Of a stretch of 64,000 nt of DNA, positions 21,105-30,523 are shown piece by piece. Below the pieces are notes generated by a model. That model was given only the letters and a program-made list of their open reading frames with translations, searched no databases and was not told where the DNA came from. How positions within the stretch are numbered: position 1 is the stretch's first letter; each line of letters opens with the position of its first letter. Source of the stretch: Sodalis ligni (GTDB taxonomy: Bacteria > Pseudomonadota > Gammaproteobacteria > Enterobacterales > Enterobacteriaceae); assembly GCF_016865525.2 (NCBI RefSeq), contig NZ_CP075169.1:4030337-4094336 (forward strand), in the 5' to 3' direction. The translations under genes and the position numbers were made by a program.

Positions 21105-22163
21105 ATGCAACCCACTAAAAAGCAAGGATAGATGGTCCTGACATTCTAAGAGGATTTGCAGCAATATCAGTTATTGTTGTGCATCTCATAGCATCGTCTG
21201 GAATAAATTATGGTCATTTTATTACATTAATTGGACAAAAATTCACCGCGAGCGTGACTCTTTTTGCAATCAGCGCATTTTCAATCGCCTATTCATACAA
21301 TGAGAATTTGATAAATAAGGTGGATTTCAAAATTTCTTTATAAAAGATTTTTAGACTTGCTCCGCTTTTTATGTTGCCCTTATTGTAGAAGGCATCATAA
21401 TTTTTCATGCTTTTAACCACCTTCCTACATTATTTGAAGTATTAATGTCCGGTACTTTTTATTTAACCTGGTGCCAAAATGCAAAATGGCATAGTATGGG
21501 CAGGTTGGTCGTTAAGTATTGAATGGATATTTTATTTACTCTACCCGATAATATTCATAATTTGCAACAATAAAAGACAGTCTTATTTATCTGGATAATT
21601 TGTATTTTCATTTCAACCAGCACCGCAAAGGTTAGTGCTGAACCCATTGAAATTTATATGAATATACTCAATCATATGGTCTTCTTTGTTTCAGGAATAG
21701 CTGTTTATCTTTTCCTCCCGAAATCAAAAGTTAAAAGAGTTGCTGCGTAAATATGCAAGCACTGTTTCAGGATTGATCCTCGCTTCTTCATTTGTACTTC
21801 TCATCTATTGCTTTAGCCAGAATGGCTATCCAATAAATATTTATTTTTTATTCTTTGCTATGGATATTCATGATCTCTGCCTCAATTTTAGGTATTCCTT
21901 CAATAATTAACACTAAATTTACACGATTCCTGGGTAAGGCTAGTTATAGTATATATCTCATGCACAGTATAGTTTTATACCTATTAGAAGCGTCAAGATT
22001 TTATAAGATAATTGATAATTTAAATATTATATCACCTGTGAAATTTATTATTTCACTGCTTATAACAGCAGGCGTGACGGTTATGGTCTCTTATACCACC
22101 TACAAATTCATTGAGGAGCCAGGTATAAATTTTGGCAGAAAATTCTTAATCAGAAAAACTTGA
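21105..22163 (+). pseudogene. Acyltransferase family 3 (OafA/YrhL type) membrane protein, degraded
   Basis: Integral-membrane O-acyltransferases of this family add acetyl or other acyl groups to O-antigen or other surface sugars. Pieces of the family are clear but spread over several frames. Near 21126 the N-terminal motif reads IDGPDILRGFAAISVIVVH. Then come SAFSIAYSY, FRLAPLF, and AGWSLSIEWIFYLLYP near 21500. The last 102 codons (21855-22163) are open, with FLGKASYSIYLMHSIV and YTTYKFIEEPGI. At least five frame changes or stops interrupt it, many at T or A runs. The AT-rich composition differs from the backbone, indicating transfer. Confidence 0.8.
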
Positions 22164-22567
22164 ACGATGGCTCTTTAAGCCGAAGTCCGACATAAATCAA
22201 GTCCCGACTACGGAGTTTCGCTTGTTTACCTTTAGATATTTTGACGCTAATACTTTATTATCGTCATGAAAATAGTTGCATTCAAGGCAATTGACATTTA
22301 ATAAATATAGAAATAAATAAGGAGTACGATGATATTACGTGGAAAGCCGTGGCTTATGGAAGAACCAGCTCCCAAAGTTATGCTGCGTATCCACTGAACC
22401 CAAAATGCATTAGTTCTTTTAAATTTCCAAGTAATTAATGAAAATTTATTCTAAAATAATGAGAGATCTATCACTGCAAATTGAGCTAAAAGTGCATACT
22501 TTAAATAAATAACGAAATTTTAAAATAACGCTACCTTTTGCTTTTATTTCCTTGCAAAGGCTCTTTT
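22164..22567. other. AT-rich intergenic stretch
   Basis: About 400 bases with no supportable gene. A short stretch at 22325-22400 is less AT-rich and may be a residual gene fragment, but I cannot assign it. The last 30 bases contain AAGG about 10 bases before the next start. Confidence 0.3.
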
Positions 22568-23466
22568 ATGACTAGAACAACCAAACCCTTTTCTCCACTA
22601 CCGCGGAAATGGTCTGTCTGCTGCGGGCTAAATCCTTTAATGAAAAAAGAGAATTCTATAAAAGCGATGACTATATCTCTGTTTTGATAAGCCATCAGCT
22701 CAACTCTTTTTTATCAATACTGCATAAATCTTTTGTATTGGGATTTGACGATTTCAACCCCATGCTGCCGGCCGGGATTTACGAATATATCGTCGCCAGA
22801 ACCCGTTTTATTGACGATTTATTCGCTACACTGCCGCCAGAGACCACTCATGTCTTTATTTTAGGGGCAGGCTATGATTCCAGGGCGTTTCGTTTTCAAG
22901 CGCAATTAAAACACTGCCTGGTGTATGAGTGCGATCATCCCGATATGCAGGCCAGCAAACGGCATCTGTTGGAAAAAAGTGATATCGACTATCCGCCGAA
23001 CGCCAGCTTCGTTCCCCTGGATTTTTCCGACGGCTCTTTTGCCAAGTGGATACAGCATCTCGATCTGTCGTCGAAAGACCGCTGTTTTTTTCTGTTGGAG
23101 GGGTTGCTGATGTATCTTGCCCCGCCACAAGTGGATCACATTTTCAACGCCATCGGCCAGCTTAAGGCCGGGCAATGCCGGGTATTTTTCGATTATGCTT
23201 ATGCAGCGCTTACCAGAGAAGAATCCGGAGGTTATCATGAGGCCCAATGCATCGCCGAGGTAAAGACCGTAGGAGAACCCTGGAAATTCGGTATTGAACA
23301 AGGCGCGCTGGCTGAATTTTTACAGACATACCGATTAACCGTATTGGAAGAACTGACATCAAGGGAAATTGAGCGTAGCAAGTTCACCGATGAAAACGGC
23401 AAATGCCATGGCGCCGTTATGGACTCCATGGCCTGGGTGCTTGCCGAAGGCATAAAAAGAACATAA
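22568..23466 (+). pseudogene. Class I SAM-dependent methyltransferase (Ppm/Tcmp-like), N-terminal frameshift
   Basis: Member of the leucine carboxyl methyltransferase-like family (LCMT/Tcmp), enzymes that O-methylate small molecules or polyketides. The open part (from 22609, 285 codons) has the SAM motif FILGAGYDSRAFRF, the acidic motif VYECDHPD, LDFSDGSF and LLEGLLMYL. The natural start is probably the ATG at 22568. It reads MTRTTKPF and then loses one base in a TTTT run, after which FSTTAEMVCLLRAKSF continues in the 22609 frame, matching the usual N-terminus of the family. So it is a one-base lesion, or the protein starts internally at 22609. GC content is higher than in the flanking island DNA. 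Substrate unknown. Confidence 0.75.
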
Positions 23467-23667
23467 TGCCCCCCTGGCCCGCTTACCCTGTCACGCTAAG
23501 TCCAGTGGCGGGACGCTCCAACGGACCCTGAATAATGCCTGCCGCTCTTCACTTCCCAGGGGGCCAGCCAAAGCGTGATTATCAGCACTTATTGACAAAA
23601 TGCCTTCGCCGTCACAGCCTAAATCGTGAATCCACGCCATGATTAAAGCAGGGAACGGAGGTGACAT

Positions 23668-23748
23668 ATGCTGCGAACCAACGACATCGCCTTTCTGGCC
23701 GCACTGGTTTTGGTCATTATCGGCTTTGTGACATTTATGTACGCATGA
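23668..23748 (+). CDS. Predicted 26-residue single-pass membrane peptide
   Basis: A tiny frame encodes MLRTNDIAF followed by about 15 hydrophobic residues (LAALVLVIIGFV) and a short tail ending MYA. It is preceded by an almost ideal ribosome site, GGAGGTGA, five bases before the ATG, which is the main reason to believe it. Size and character resemble stress-induced membrane peptides and type I toxins, but I do not recognise the family. A hairpin (TCGGTGCG / CGCACCGA) lies 36 bases downstream at 23785-23812, and an opposite-strand terminator lies at 23871-23898. Confidence 0.5.
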   Translation: MLRTNDIAFLAALVLVIIGFVTFMYA

Positions 23749-23870
23749 CCGAAAGACATGCCGCACGACGGTAGGCTAACCTTTTCGGTGCGATGACAGA
23801 GAAGCGCACCGACAACCTTTGCTGTACTCCCTCTTTCGAGGAGGTAAGTAGCCGATGCGCTTTTCTGAGG

Positions 23871-23898
23871 AAAAAAGCCCCATCAATGAACGGGGCTT
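23871..23898 (-). terminator. Orphan intrinsic terminator for leftward transcription
   Basis: Read leftwards, the stem AAGCCCC / GGGGCTT with a ten-base loop is followed by six T residues. No leftward gene lies upstream of it (up to about 24300), so it may end an unannotated small RNA. Confidence 0.65.
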
Positions 23899-24315
23899 AA
23901 GTAAAGGGATTATCCTTTCCGGCGCTTATCTCCGGCGCTCTTGATTGCGTTCAAGGCGGTAGCTCTGTGAAGGATGGAATCATATTAAGATTATTCTGAA
24001 TAAAAGTCAGTGATAATTATCACACTTCCGCATTGCCTTTCATCGGGATGCTTTAGCGCATTATGTCCATTAGGGAAATCACTTTCGTACTCAAGGTACC
24101 GTTGTTGCGATAGCCCCTTTGATTAGGCTTTTATTGCGATCCTAATGCTATTGCGCGTTACCGCATTGACGCCAGACCGCTTTTTCTCATACTTGTTATC
24201 CTAATATTTATCTTTTTTGCCTGATTATCTACGTAAATGTAACATTTGTGTACGTCATTCTTTATAGATAGCGTAACGACCAAAGCGTTTTATGACGTCC
24301 TAGACCTTCACTAAA
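23899..24315. promoter_or_regulatory. Intergenic region with palindrome, possible sRNA and promoter
   Basis: No protein gene. GTGATAATTATCAC at 24010-24023 is a perfect 14-base palindrome that could be an operator. The part next to the orphan terminator (23900-23960) contains, read leftwards, two CGCCGGA words. The AT-rich 24200-24310 probably contains the promoter of the next ORF. Confidence 0.35.
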
Positions 24316-24711
24316 ATGGTATATATGCGTATGAACAACTCCTCTTCCATTCACTCAGGCACCTTTTGCGATCGGCGCCACAGCGCTCGTCAACCCACCC
24401 CTATCAACGCCCCGCATGCGTTCAGCTCGGCAACCAATTCATCGATACCCCTGTCCGGCGCTTCGCAGACATCCATTAACTCTTCGCATATGCCTTCCCC
24501 ACCGCCTGCCGGCGATGAGCAAGCACGCCCCCTCACAACCCAGCCGGTTAGGCATTTCTTCCAGCTGTATAAAGCGGCTCCATCGATGAACCTGGCGTCG
24601 GATTCCCAACCCGCCGCAGATCAACCGGATCGCCAGGCATTGTCAAAAGGTCCGACTGCCCCTAAATGGCCCCGGTCCGGCACCACTTCGCAACAGGCTG
24701 AAAAACGGTAA
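24316..24711 (+). CDS. Hypothetical Ser/Pro-rich protein, possible secreted effector-like ORF
   Basis: A 131-residue reading frame of strongly biased composition: rich in Ser, Pro, Thr, Gln and Ala, poor in hydrophobic residues, no signal peptide, no TM segment and largely disordered. The first 50 residues (MRMNNSSSIHSGTF..., many Ser/Asn/Thr) resemble type III secretion N-termini. There are in-frame ATGs at 24316, 24325 and 24331, so the start is uncertain, and no clear Shine-Dalgarno is seen. I do not recognise a family. It could be a truncated effector or a chance frame. Confidence 0.35.
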   Translation: MVYMRMNNSSSIHSGTFCDRRHSARQPTPINAPHAFSSATNSSIPLSGASQTSINSSHMPSPPPAGDEQARPLTTQPVRHFFQLYKAAPSMNLASDSQPAADQPDRQALSKGPTAPKWPRSGTTSQQAEKR

Positions 24712-24855
24712 CGGGTCTCGCGAAGGCAATCATGTCAATGGGTAAAAATGCCTCGCCACGCAGGCCCGCAGCTGAGGTGGCCGGTTGCAACTCCTGTCGG
24801 CTTAATACACTATGCTTTACCGTTATTATTATCTTGAGCGACCTGGAGAACGAAA

Positions 24856-25704
24856 ATGACACAACAAAAACCAGTATGGTTCATTACCGGCTGTTCAACC
24901 GGATTCGGCCGCGAGCTGGCGGATCTTACCCTGTCGTTGGGCTATCCCACCGTGGTGACGGCGCGTAATCCCGATCAGGTGCAGGATGTGGTCGCCGGCC
25001 ATGAGGAAAGTGCCCTGGTGCTGAAGCTGGACGTGACGCAGCAGGATCAGATTGACGAAGCCGTCAGCGCCGCGCTGAAACATTTTGGCCGGATCGACGT
25101 CTTGGTGAATAACGCCGGCATCGGCTATTTCGGTTCGTTTGAAGAGAGCCGGATGGAAGACGTACACCGGATGTTCGATATCAACGTCTGGGGCCTGACC
25201 GCCATGAGCCGGGCGGTATTGCCGACCCTGCGCAAGCAGCGCGGCGGGACGATAGTGAATATCTCCTCCATCGGCGGCATCACCACTTTCCCGTCGCTGA
25301 GTTTTTACCACGCCACCAAATTCGCGGTGGAAGCGCTTTCCGAATCGCTGTCGCAGGAAGTGGCGCCGCTGGGCATCCATGTTCTGATCGTCGAGCCCGG
25401 TCCTTTCCGGACCGATTGGGCCGGCCGGTCGGCCAGCGAAGCGCCGCAAACCATTGCCGATTATGCCGAGACCGCCCATAGCAGGGCGCGGGCAAGCCGC
25501 GGCGGCAGCGGTAAGCAGATGGGGGATCCGAAACGCGCCGCGAAAGCCATTGTGAAGGCGGTGGAAGCCAAACAACCGCCGCTGCGGTTGCTGCTGGGTA
25601 AACCGGCTTTAGAGAACGCCTATAAAAAAATCCAGCTGCTGCAGCGGGATTTTGACGGCTGGGCCGAGGTCACCAAAGGCGCGGATTTTCCGCCGGAAGC
25701 ATAA
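24856..25704 (+). CDS. Short-chain dehydrogenase/reductase (SDR)
   Basis: NAD(P)-dependent oxidoreductase of the classical SDR family, 282 residues; substrate unknown. The cofactor motif TGCSTGFG is at residues 11-18, NNAG at 85-88, and the catalytic triad is S138 (NISS), Y151 and K155 (YHATK). The TVVTARNP segment after the second strand suggests NADP binding. GGAGAACGAAA just before the ATG is the ribosome site. The stop is followed by a stem GGCCCG / CGGGCC at 25716-25735 without a T tract. It precedes the M20 peptidase gene by about 140 bases and may be independent. Confidence 0.85.
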   Translation: MTQQKPVWFITGCSTGFGRELADLTLSLGYPTVVTARNPDQVQDVVAGHEESALVLKLDVTQQDQIDEAVSAALKHFGRIDVLVNNAGIGYFGSFEESRMEDVHRMFDINVWGLTAMSRAVLPTLRKQRGGTIVNISSIGGITTFPSLSFYHATKFAVEALSESLSQEVAPLGIHVLIVEPGPFRTDWAGRSASEAPQTIADYAETAHSRARASRGGSGKQMGDPKRAAKAIVKAVEAKQPPLRLLLGKPALENAYKKIQLLQRDFDGWAEVTKGADFPPEA

Positions 25705-25846
25705 GCTAAATCTCCGGCCCGTCCCGCAGCGGGCCGATCCTTAAGAGTCATACCCGATGGCTATGTAATATAACCGAACAGTATTTACCGCCTTTTGATA
25801 TTACCCGCTAAGATAAATTCTCATTCTGATAAAACGGTCCTGGCCC

Positions 25847-27019
25847 ATGTCTGGCGAACTTGCTGAAAAACTCATCTATTGTCGACGCGAACTGCATACC
25901 CATCCTGAGCTCTCAAACCAGGAATTCGCCACCACGGAAAAAATTACCCGCTGGTTACAGGAGGCGGGGATCCGTATATTGCCGCTGGGACTGACCACCG
26001 GGGTCGTGGCGGAAATCGGGCCGACAACCGGCCCCATTATCGCGTTGCGGGCCGATATCGATGCGTTGCCGATCCAGGAGATTTCCGGCGTGCCGTTCAG
26101 CTCGCGCCATGACGGGGTGATGCATGCCTGCGGCCATGATGTTCATACCTCGGTGATGCTCGGCGCGGCGTTGCTGCTAAAAGAGCGGGAGGCGACATTG
26201 CCCGGTACGGTGCGGATTTTCTTCCAGCCGGCGGAGGAGAACTTCAACGGCGCCTGCCATTTGATTGAGGCCGGAGCATTGGCCAACGTCTCAGCGGTAT
26301 TCGGTATGCACAACGCCCCGGAATTGCCGGTGGGCACCTTTGCCACCCGCAGCGGCGCTTTTTATGCGCATATCGACCGTTTTCAAATCACGGTGACCGG
26401 CAAAGGCGCCCATGCGGCCAAACCCGAGCAGGGTATCGACACCATCGTCACCGCCAGTCAAATTGTCAATGCGCTGCAAACCCTGCCCAGCCGCAATTTC
26501 AGCTCACTTGAATCCCTGGTGGTCAGCGTGACGCGAATCCAGGGCGGCAACACGTGGAATGTTTTGCCGCAAACGGTGGAGCTGGAGGGCACGGTCCGCA
26601 CCCATAATACGAAAATTCGCGAGCGGGTGCCGGATATCCTCAACCGGGTCATCGGCGGCGTCGCCAGCTCCATGGGCGCCGAAGCGGTCCTCAACTGGTT
26701 CCCCGGACCGCCGGCGGTGGTCAATACCGCCTATTGGGCGCAGTTCAGCCAGCAGGTGGCCGCCGAGGCGGGCTATCAGGTGCAGGAAGCGGAATTGCAG
26801 ATGGGCGGCGAAGATTTCTCACTGTATTTGCAGCAGGTGCCGGGCACCTTTGTCAGCATAGGGTCGGCCAGTGAATTCGGTCTGCACCATCCCCGTTTCA
26901 ATCCTTCCGAACAGTTGATTTATCCGGCGGCGGCCTATTTCGCCCGCCTGGCGGATCGGGCGCTGACGGCGTTGATATCGCAGCCGGCCGCCCATCAGCA
27001 GGCCGCACCGGTGGCGTAA
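25847..27019 (+). CDS. M20D family amidohydrolase/peptidase
   Basis: Dinuclear metal hydrolase of the HipO/AbgB/ILR1 type, which cleaves N-acyl amino acids or amino-acid conjugates in the cytoplasm. 390 residues. Metal-binding motifs in order: RADIDALP (68-75), HACGHDVHTS (93-102), QPAEEN (127-132), GMHNAPELPVG, and the C-terminal MGGEDFS and LHHPRFNP. The dimerisation domain carries GKGAHAAKPEQGID. Substrate cannot be read from the sequence. Some relatives act on N-acetyl-cysteine conjugates, which would fit the neighbouring Cbl-like sulfur regulator, but this is speculation. Convergent with that regulator, 38 bases apart. Confidence 0.88.
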   Translation: MSGELAEKLIYCRRELHTHPELSNQEFATTEKITRWLQEAGIRILPLGLTTGVVAEIGPTTGPIIALRADIDALPIQEISGVPFSSRHDGVMHACGHDVHTSVMLGAALLLKEREATLPGTVRIFFQPAEENFNGACHLIEAGALANVSAVFGMHNAPELPVGTFATRSGAFYAHIDRFQITVTGKGAHAAKPEQGIDTIVTASQIVNALQTLPSRNFSSLESLVVSVTRIQGGNTWNVLPQTVELEGTVRTHNTKIRERVPDILNRVIGGVASSMGAEAVLNWFPGPPAVVNTAYWAQFSQQVAAEAGYQVQEAELQMGGEDFSLYLQQVPGTFVSIGSASEFGLHHPRFNPSEQLIYPAAAYFARLADRALTALISQPAAHQQAAPVA

Positions 27020-27030
27020 GCAAACCGCAG

Positions 27031-27047
27031 GCCCGGCAACGCCGGGC
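27031..27047. terminator. Hairpin between convergent genes
   Basis: Perfect stem GCCCGGC / GCCGGGC with a three-base AAC loop between the stops of the M20 gene and the cbl-like gene, followed by ATCTTT. Likely a weak bidirectional terminator. Confidence 0.45.
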
Positions 27048-27057
27048 ATCTTTAACC

Positions 27058-28014
27058 TCAGATTTGATAGTCCAACGCCGGCTCGCTGCTATAGGGCGCC
27101 AGGATCTGTTCTTCTATTTCGGTCAGGGTCAGCTGCGGATTGCACAGCTGGATAAAGCGCCAGGCGTATTTACGCTGCAACTGGCCGCGTTTGACGCCCA
27201 GCCAGACGGTATTGGCTTCAAACAGGTGTTCGGCATTAAGACTTACCAGTCCGGTATCACGTTCGCGGTTGTAGGACATATCCGCCAGCAGGCCCACCCC
27301 CAAACCCAGCTCGACGTAGGTTTTAATCACATCGGAATCCTGGGCGCTCAATACCACTTCCGGCTTGAGTCCGGCGGCCTGGAAGGCGATATCCAGCCGG
27401 GAACGACCGGTAATACCGCGCCGGTAGGTGACCAACGGGAATTGGCTCAAGGTTTCCAGCGTAATGTCCGCTTCTTTGGTCAGGGGATGCCCCTCAGGCA
27501 CCAGGATCGTATGATGCCAGCGATAATAAGGAAACGCCGCCAATTGCTCCTCGCTCATCAGCTTTTCACTGGCAATGCCCACATCCGCTTCACCGGATTG
27601 CAGCATGGCGACAATCTCCTCCGGACTGCCTTGGTTCAGCACCAGCCGGACCCGGGGATAAAGCTCGCGGAATTCTTTAATAACCGCCGGCAAGCTATAA
27701 CGCGCCTGGGTATGAGTCGTCACGATGGATAATTCGCCGGAGTCTTTATTGGCGAAAACATCCGCAATGCGGCGAATATTATTGGCATCGCTAAGGATGC
27801 GTTCCGCCACCGTCAACAAGGCTTTGCCCGGCTCGGTCATACCGATTAAGCGCTTACCGCGGCGGATAAAAATTTCCACCCCCAGCTCTTCTTCCAACTC
27901 GCGAATATGACGGCTGACACCGGATTGGGAGGTAAATAACATACTGGCCACATCGGTCAGATTATAATTGCACCGGGCCGATTCCCGAATTATGCGTAGC
28001 TGTTGAAAGTTCAC
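27058..28014 (-). CDS. cbl: Cbl/CysB-family LysR transcriptional regulator
   Basis: LysR-type activator closely resembling E. coli Cbl, the adenosine-phosphosulfate-responsive activator of taurine and alkanesulfonate genes. 318 residues. The N-terminal winged HTH reads NFQQLRIIRESARCNYNLTDVASMLFTSQSGVSRHI (split over residues 2-37). Family-specific stretches follow: RGKRLIGMTEPGKAL, TTHTQARYSLP, AQDSDVIKTYVELGLG and NTVWLGVKRGQLQR, and the C-terminus LDYQI matches Cbl. I chose the GTG at 28014, with GGAGG about 8 bases upstream, because it gives the exact Cbl/CysB N-terminus. It sits beside a cluster for sulfur-containing or organosulfonate substrates and is the obvious candidate regulator. 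Confidence 0.85.
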   Translation of the reverse strand: MNFQQLRIIRESARCNYNLTDVASMLFTSQSGVSRHIRELEEELGVEIFIRRGKRLIGMTEPGKALLTVAERILSDANNIRRIADVFANKDSGELSIVTTHTQARYSLPAVIKEFRELYPRVRLVLNQGSPEEIVAMLQSGEADVGIASEKLMSEEQLAAFPYYRWHHTILVPEGHPLTKEADITLETLSQFPLVTYRRGITGRSRLDIAFQAAGLKPEVVLSAQDSDVIKTYVELGLGVGLLADMSYNRERDTGLVSLNAEHLFEANTVWLGVKRGQLQRKYAWRFIQLCNPQLTLTEIEEQILAPYSSEPALDYQI

Positions 28015-28317
28015 CCGCCGCCCCTCCGTTATCTTAAATTTAACTATATTCATACCGGGGAAGCGATAAAGGGACAAATAAGAAAAATAGGTAACTTATA
28101 GTTTTTTATACTAAGGGAAAATTAAAATTTCCATTAGGGAGCTATTTAATTAAAACATGCTATATTTCAAGCAATTAAAATCCGCATCAGCAGGAAAGAA
28201 AAAAGAATTTCATCCGCCAGCGTTTAACCCTAAAGAATAAGCCAAAACTTATCTAAGCTTTTGCCAATTTTGTCTTAACACCGAATACTCAAACCCTGTT
28301 AAACAAAACCACTGAAG

Positions 28318-28760
28318 CCCGCGATCGTTATGACATAAACCGTCCATGCCAAAGGGAACGCGTGTTAAAGGGAAACCGTGCTGATGGGGCCGAAGCGGGC
28401 GTGCTTTTCCCGCCCGCCGGAGCGCCCCACAGCGCGGTAAGCCCGCTATCACCGTAGCATGAACCGTCCATACGAAAGGGAATGCGTGTTAAAGGGAAAC
28501 CGCGCTGATGGGGCCGAAGCGGGCGTGCTTTTCCCGCCCGCCGGAGCGCCCCACAGCGCGGTAAGCCCGCTATCACCGTAGCATGAACCGTCCATACGAA
28601 AGGGAATGCGTGTTAAAGGGAAATCGTGCTGATGGGGCCGAAGCGGGCGTGGTTTTCCCGCCCGCCGGAGCGCCCCACAGCGCGGTAAGCCCGCTATCAC
28701 CGTAACATGAACCGTCCATACAAAAGGGAATGCGTGTTAAAGGGAAACCGCGCCGGCACC
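28318..28760. repeat. Tandem repeat array B, 124-bp period, about 3.5 copies
   Basis: The word CGTCCAT recurs at 28341, 28465, 28589 and 28713 (spacing 124). Read on the minus strand each unit contains GATAGCGGGCTTA, GGGGCGCTC, the stem GCGGGCG / CGCCCGC, TTCGGCCCCATCAGCACG and TTTCCCTTTAACACG. It shares its frame with arrays A, C and D but not its stem sequence. The right end runs into the 3' end of the racemase gene, whose stop codon is the TAA of CCCTTTAACACG. Between the cbl-like gene and the array (28015-28317) the DNA is AT-rich with no gene. Confidence 0.92.
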
Positions 28761-29462
28761 ATCCCGGTAGGCCACCCACAAACGCACCGCGGCTTGGGCC
28801 AGAGCGCGGGTAGGATCAATACTGAGCTGTTGCAAAGGGGAACCAATAGCCGCCAGCGCCGGCGGCACCTCGGTACAGGCCAAAACCAATCGCTCGGCCC
28901 CCCGCGCTATCAGCGCCTGCGCCAGCAAGGACAACAACTCGCCGCCCCGCCGCAATTCACCACGCTTCACCGCATAACAGCCGGGTACGAACCAATCGGT
29001 CATCTCCTGCGGCAGCGGCTCCAGCGTAGCAATCCCCATATCCGCAAATCTCTGCTGGAACAAACCGGCATCAAGGGTGCCCTGAGTGGCAATCAACCCC
29101 ACCCGCGCCACCGCCCCCTGCGTCAGGCTCGCCACCGTGGCGTCGGCAATATGCACTATGGGCGCCGCGCTGGCCTCGGCCAACTGCGGATACCAGAAAT
29201 GAGCGGTATTACAAGGTATCAGGATATGGCTGGCGCCCGCCCGGTTAAGCTGCGCCAGCGCCGGCAGCAAATCCGGCAGCGGCGACGGCCCGGTTCCGGC
29301 CAACGCCCGCTGTCGGTCCGCGATTTGCGGCACGCTCCAGGCCACCCCCGGCGCGTGCTCCTGATCCCGCCGCGCCGGGGTCTCCTCGATGATTTTCTGC
29401 AACAGATCGACGGTAGCCAAAGGCCCCATACCGCCCAGCACACCCAACAGGAATCCGCTCAT
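28737..29462 (-). CDS. Aspartate/glutamate racemase family protein
   Basis: PLP-independent amino-acid racemase of the Asp/Glu/hydantoin racemase superfamily, YgeA-like, using two cysteines as acid and base. 241 residues. N-terminal LGGMGPLATVDLLQKI, first cysteine C84 in IPCNTAHFW, second cysteine C196 in ACTEVP. All catalytic elements are present. Third gene of the leftward operon after the dehydrogenase and the PLP lyase (6-base gap to the lyase). In this setting it could interconvert D- and L-forms of the lyase substrate (inference). Its stop codon and last residues (AVSL) lie inside the first unit of repeat array B, so the array has invaded or replaced the gene's 3' end. Confidence 0.85.
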   Translation of the reverse strand: MSGFLLGVLGGMGPLATVDLLQKIIEETPARRDQEHAPGVAWSVPQIADRQRALAGTGPSPLPDLLPALAQLNRAGASHILIPCNTAHFWYPQLAEASAAPIVHIADATVASLTQGAVARVGLIATQGTLDAGLFQQRFADMGIATLEPLPQEMTDWFVPGCYAVKRGELRRGGELLSLLAQALIARGAERLVLACTEVPPALAAIGSPLQQLSIDPTRALAQAAVRLWVAYRDGAGAVSL

Positions 29463-29468
29463 ATCAGC

Positions 29469-30470
29469 CTATTGTTCCAGTACCTGGCGATAGCCGAACA
29501 GCCCGGCCGAACCGCCGGTATGGATAAACACCACGTTTTCATCTTTGCCGAATTGACCTTTGCGGATCAAATCGATAAGACCGGCCATGCCTTTACCGGT
29601 ATAAACCGGATCGAGCAAAATGCCTTCCAGCTGCGCCAACAAGCGCAGGGCTTCCAGGGTGCCTTCGGTGGGCAATCCGTAGCCTTCCCCCACGTAGTCG
29701 CTATTGACGCTGACCTGTTCGCGGGGCAATTCACCGCGGGCGCCGAGCAGTTGCCAGGTGGCCCGTGCCAGCGCATAAACATTCTCTTCCTGCTTGGCCT
29801 TAGGCGCACGGACGCTGATGCCCAATACCGGTATGCCGCTGTTGCTGGCGTTCAAACCCGCCACCAGACCGGCCTGGGTCCCGGTGCTGCCGGTGGCGTG
29901 CACCACCCGATCGATGCGCAGCCGCTGCTGGCTGGACTGATACAGCAGCTCTTCGGCACAGGCCACATAACCCAGGGCGCCGATGGGGTTGGAACCGCCG
30001 CCCGGGATAACATAAGGGGTATGGCCCTGTTCACGCAGGGTTGACGCCAACCGTTCCATGGCCTGCTGCATATCGGTGCCGGCCGGCAGGTGATCAACGA
30101 TAACGCCGCCCAGCAGGTTATCCAGCAGCACGTTGCCGGAGCGTTGATAGTCCTCACCGAACCGCTCTACCCGTTTTTCCAGCAGTATCTGGGTTTTCAG
30201 GCCGATTTTCGCCGCGCCGGCAATAGTCTGGCGCACATGGTTGGATTGGGTGGCGCCCTGGGTTATTACCACATCGGCGCCTTGCTGCAGCGCATCGGCC
30301 AGCAGGAACTCCAGTTTGCGCGTTTTGTTGCCGCCGGTGGCAAGGCCGGTGCTGTCGTCACGTTTGATATACAGGTTGGGGCCGCCGAGATAGCGGCTCA
30401 GATTGGGCAACGCCTCCAAAGGCGTCGGGAACTGTCCAAGGGAAAGTCGGGGAAAACGGGCCAGATGCAT
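29469..30470 (-). CDS. PLP-dependent lyase of the L-cysteate sulfo-lyase (CuyA) / D-cysteine desulfhydrase family
   Basis: Fold type II PLP enzyme, 333 residues, that eliminates sulfite or sulfide from a C3 amino acid to give pyruvate and ammonia. The PLP lysine is K49 in [10 protein letters not shown], followed by [13 protein letters not shown] and the phosphate-binding loop [15 protein letters not shown]. Several stretches (MHLARFPR start, [57 protein letters not shown]) look to me more like CuyA (L-cysteate sulfo-lyase, EC 4.4.1.25) than E. coli DcyD; this is from memory and needs an alignment. Operon partners (a ComC/HcxB-type dehydrogenase and a racemase) and a sulfonate-type importer support a cysteate role. 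D-cysteine desulfhydrase remains the alternative. Confidence 0.8.
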   Translation of the reverse strand: MHLARFPRLSLGQFPTPLEALPNLSRYLGGPNLYIKRDDSTGLATGGNKTRKLEFLLADALQQGADVVITQGATQSNHVRQTIAGAAKIGLKTQILLEKRVERFGEDYQRSGNVLLDNLLGGVIVDHLPAGTDMQQAMERLASTLREQGHTPYVIPGGGSNPIGALGYVACAEELLYQSSQQRLRIDRVVHATGSTGTQAGLVAGLNASNSGIPVLGISVRAPKAKQEENVYALARATWQLLGARGELPREQVSVNSDYVGEGYGLPTEGTLEALRLLAQLEGILLDPVYTGKGMAGLIDLIRKGQFGKDENVVFIHTGGSAGLFGYRQVLEQ

Positions 30471-30523
30471 AATCTTATTGTCCTGATAAAGGGGTGAAAT
30501 AAATTCTCATTCGTCGGTTGGGA

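Noticed and set aside
23491-23640. 49-codon leftward frame (MAWIHDLGC...) opposite the small-peptide leader
   Set aside because: No ribosome site and no family recognised; kept only as a possible fragment.
20344-24310. Prophage or integrative element attached at proL
   Set aside because: No integrase, no phage genes and no second copy of the tRNA 3' end were found; only composition supports transfer.
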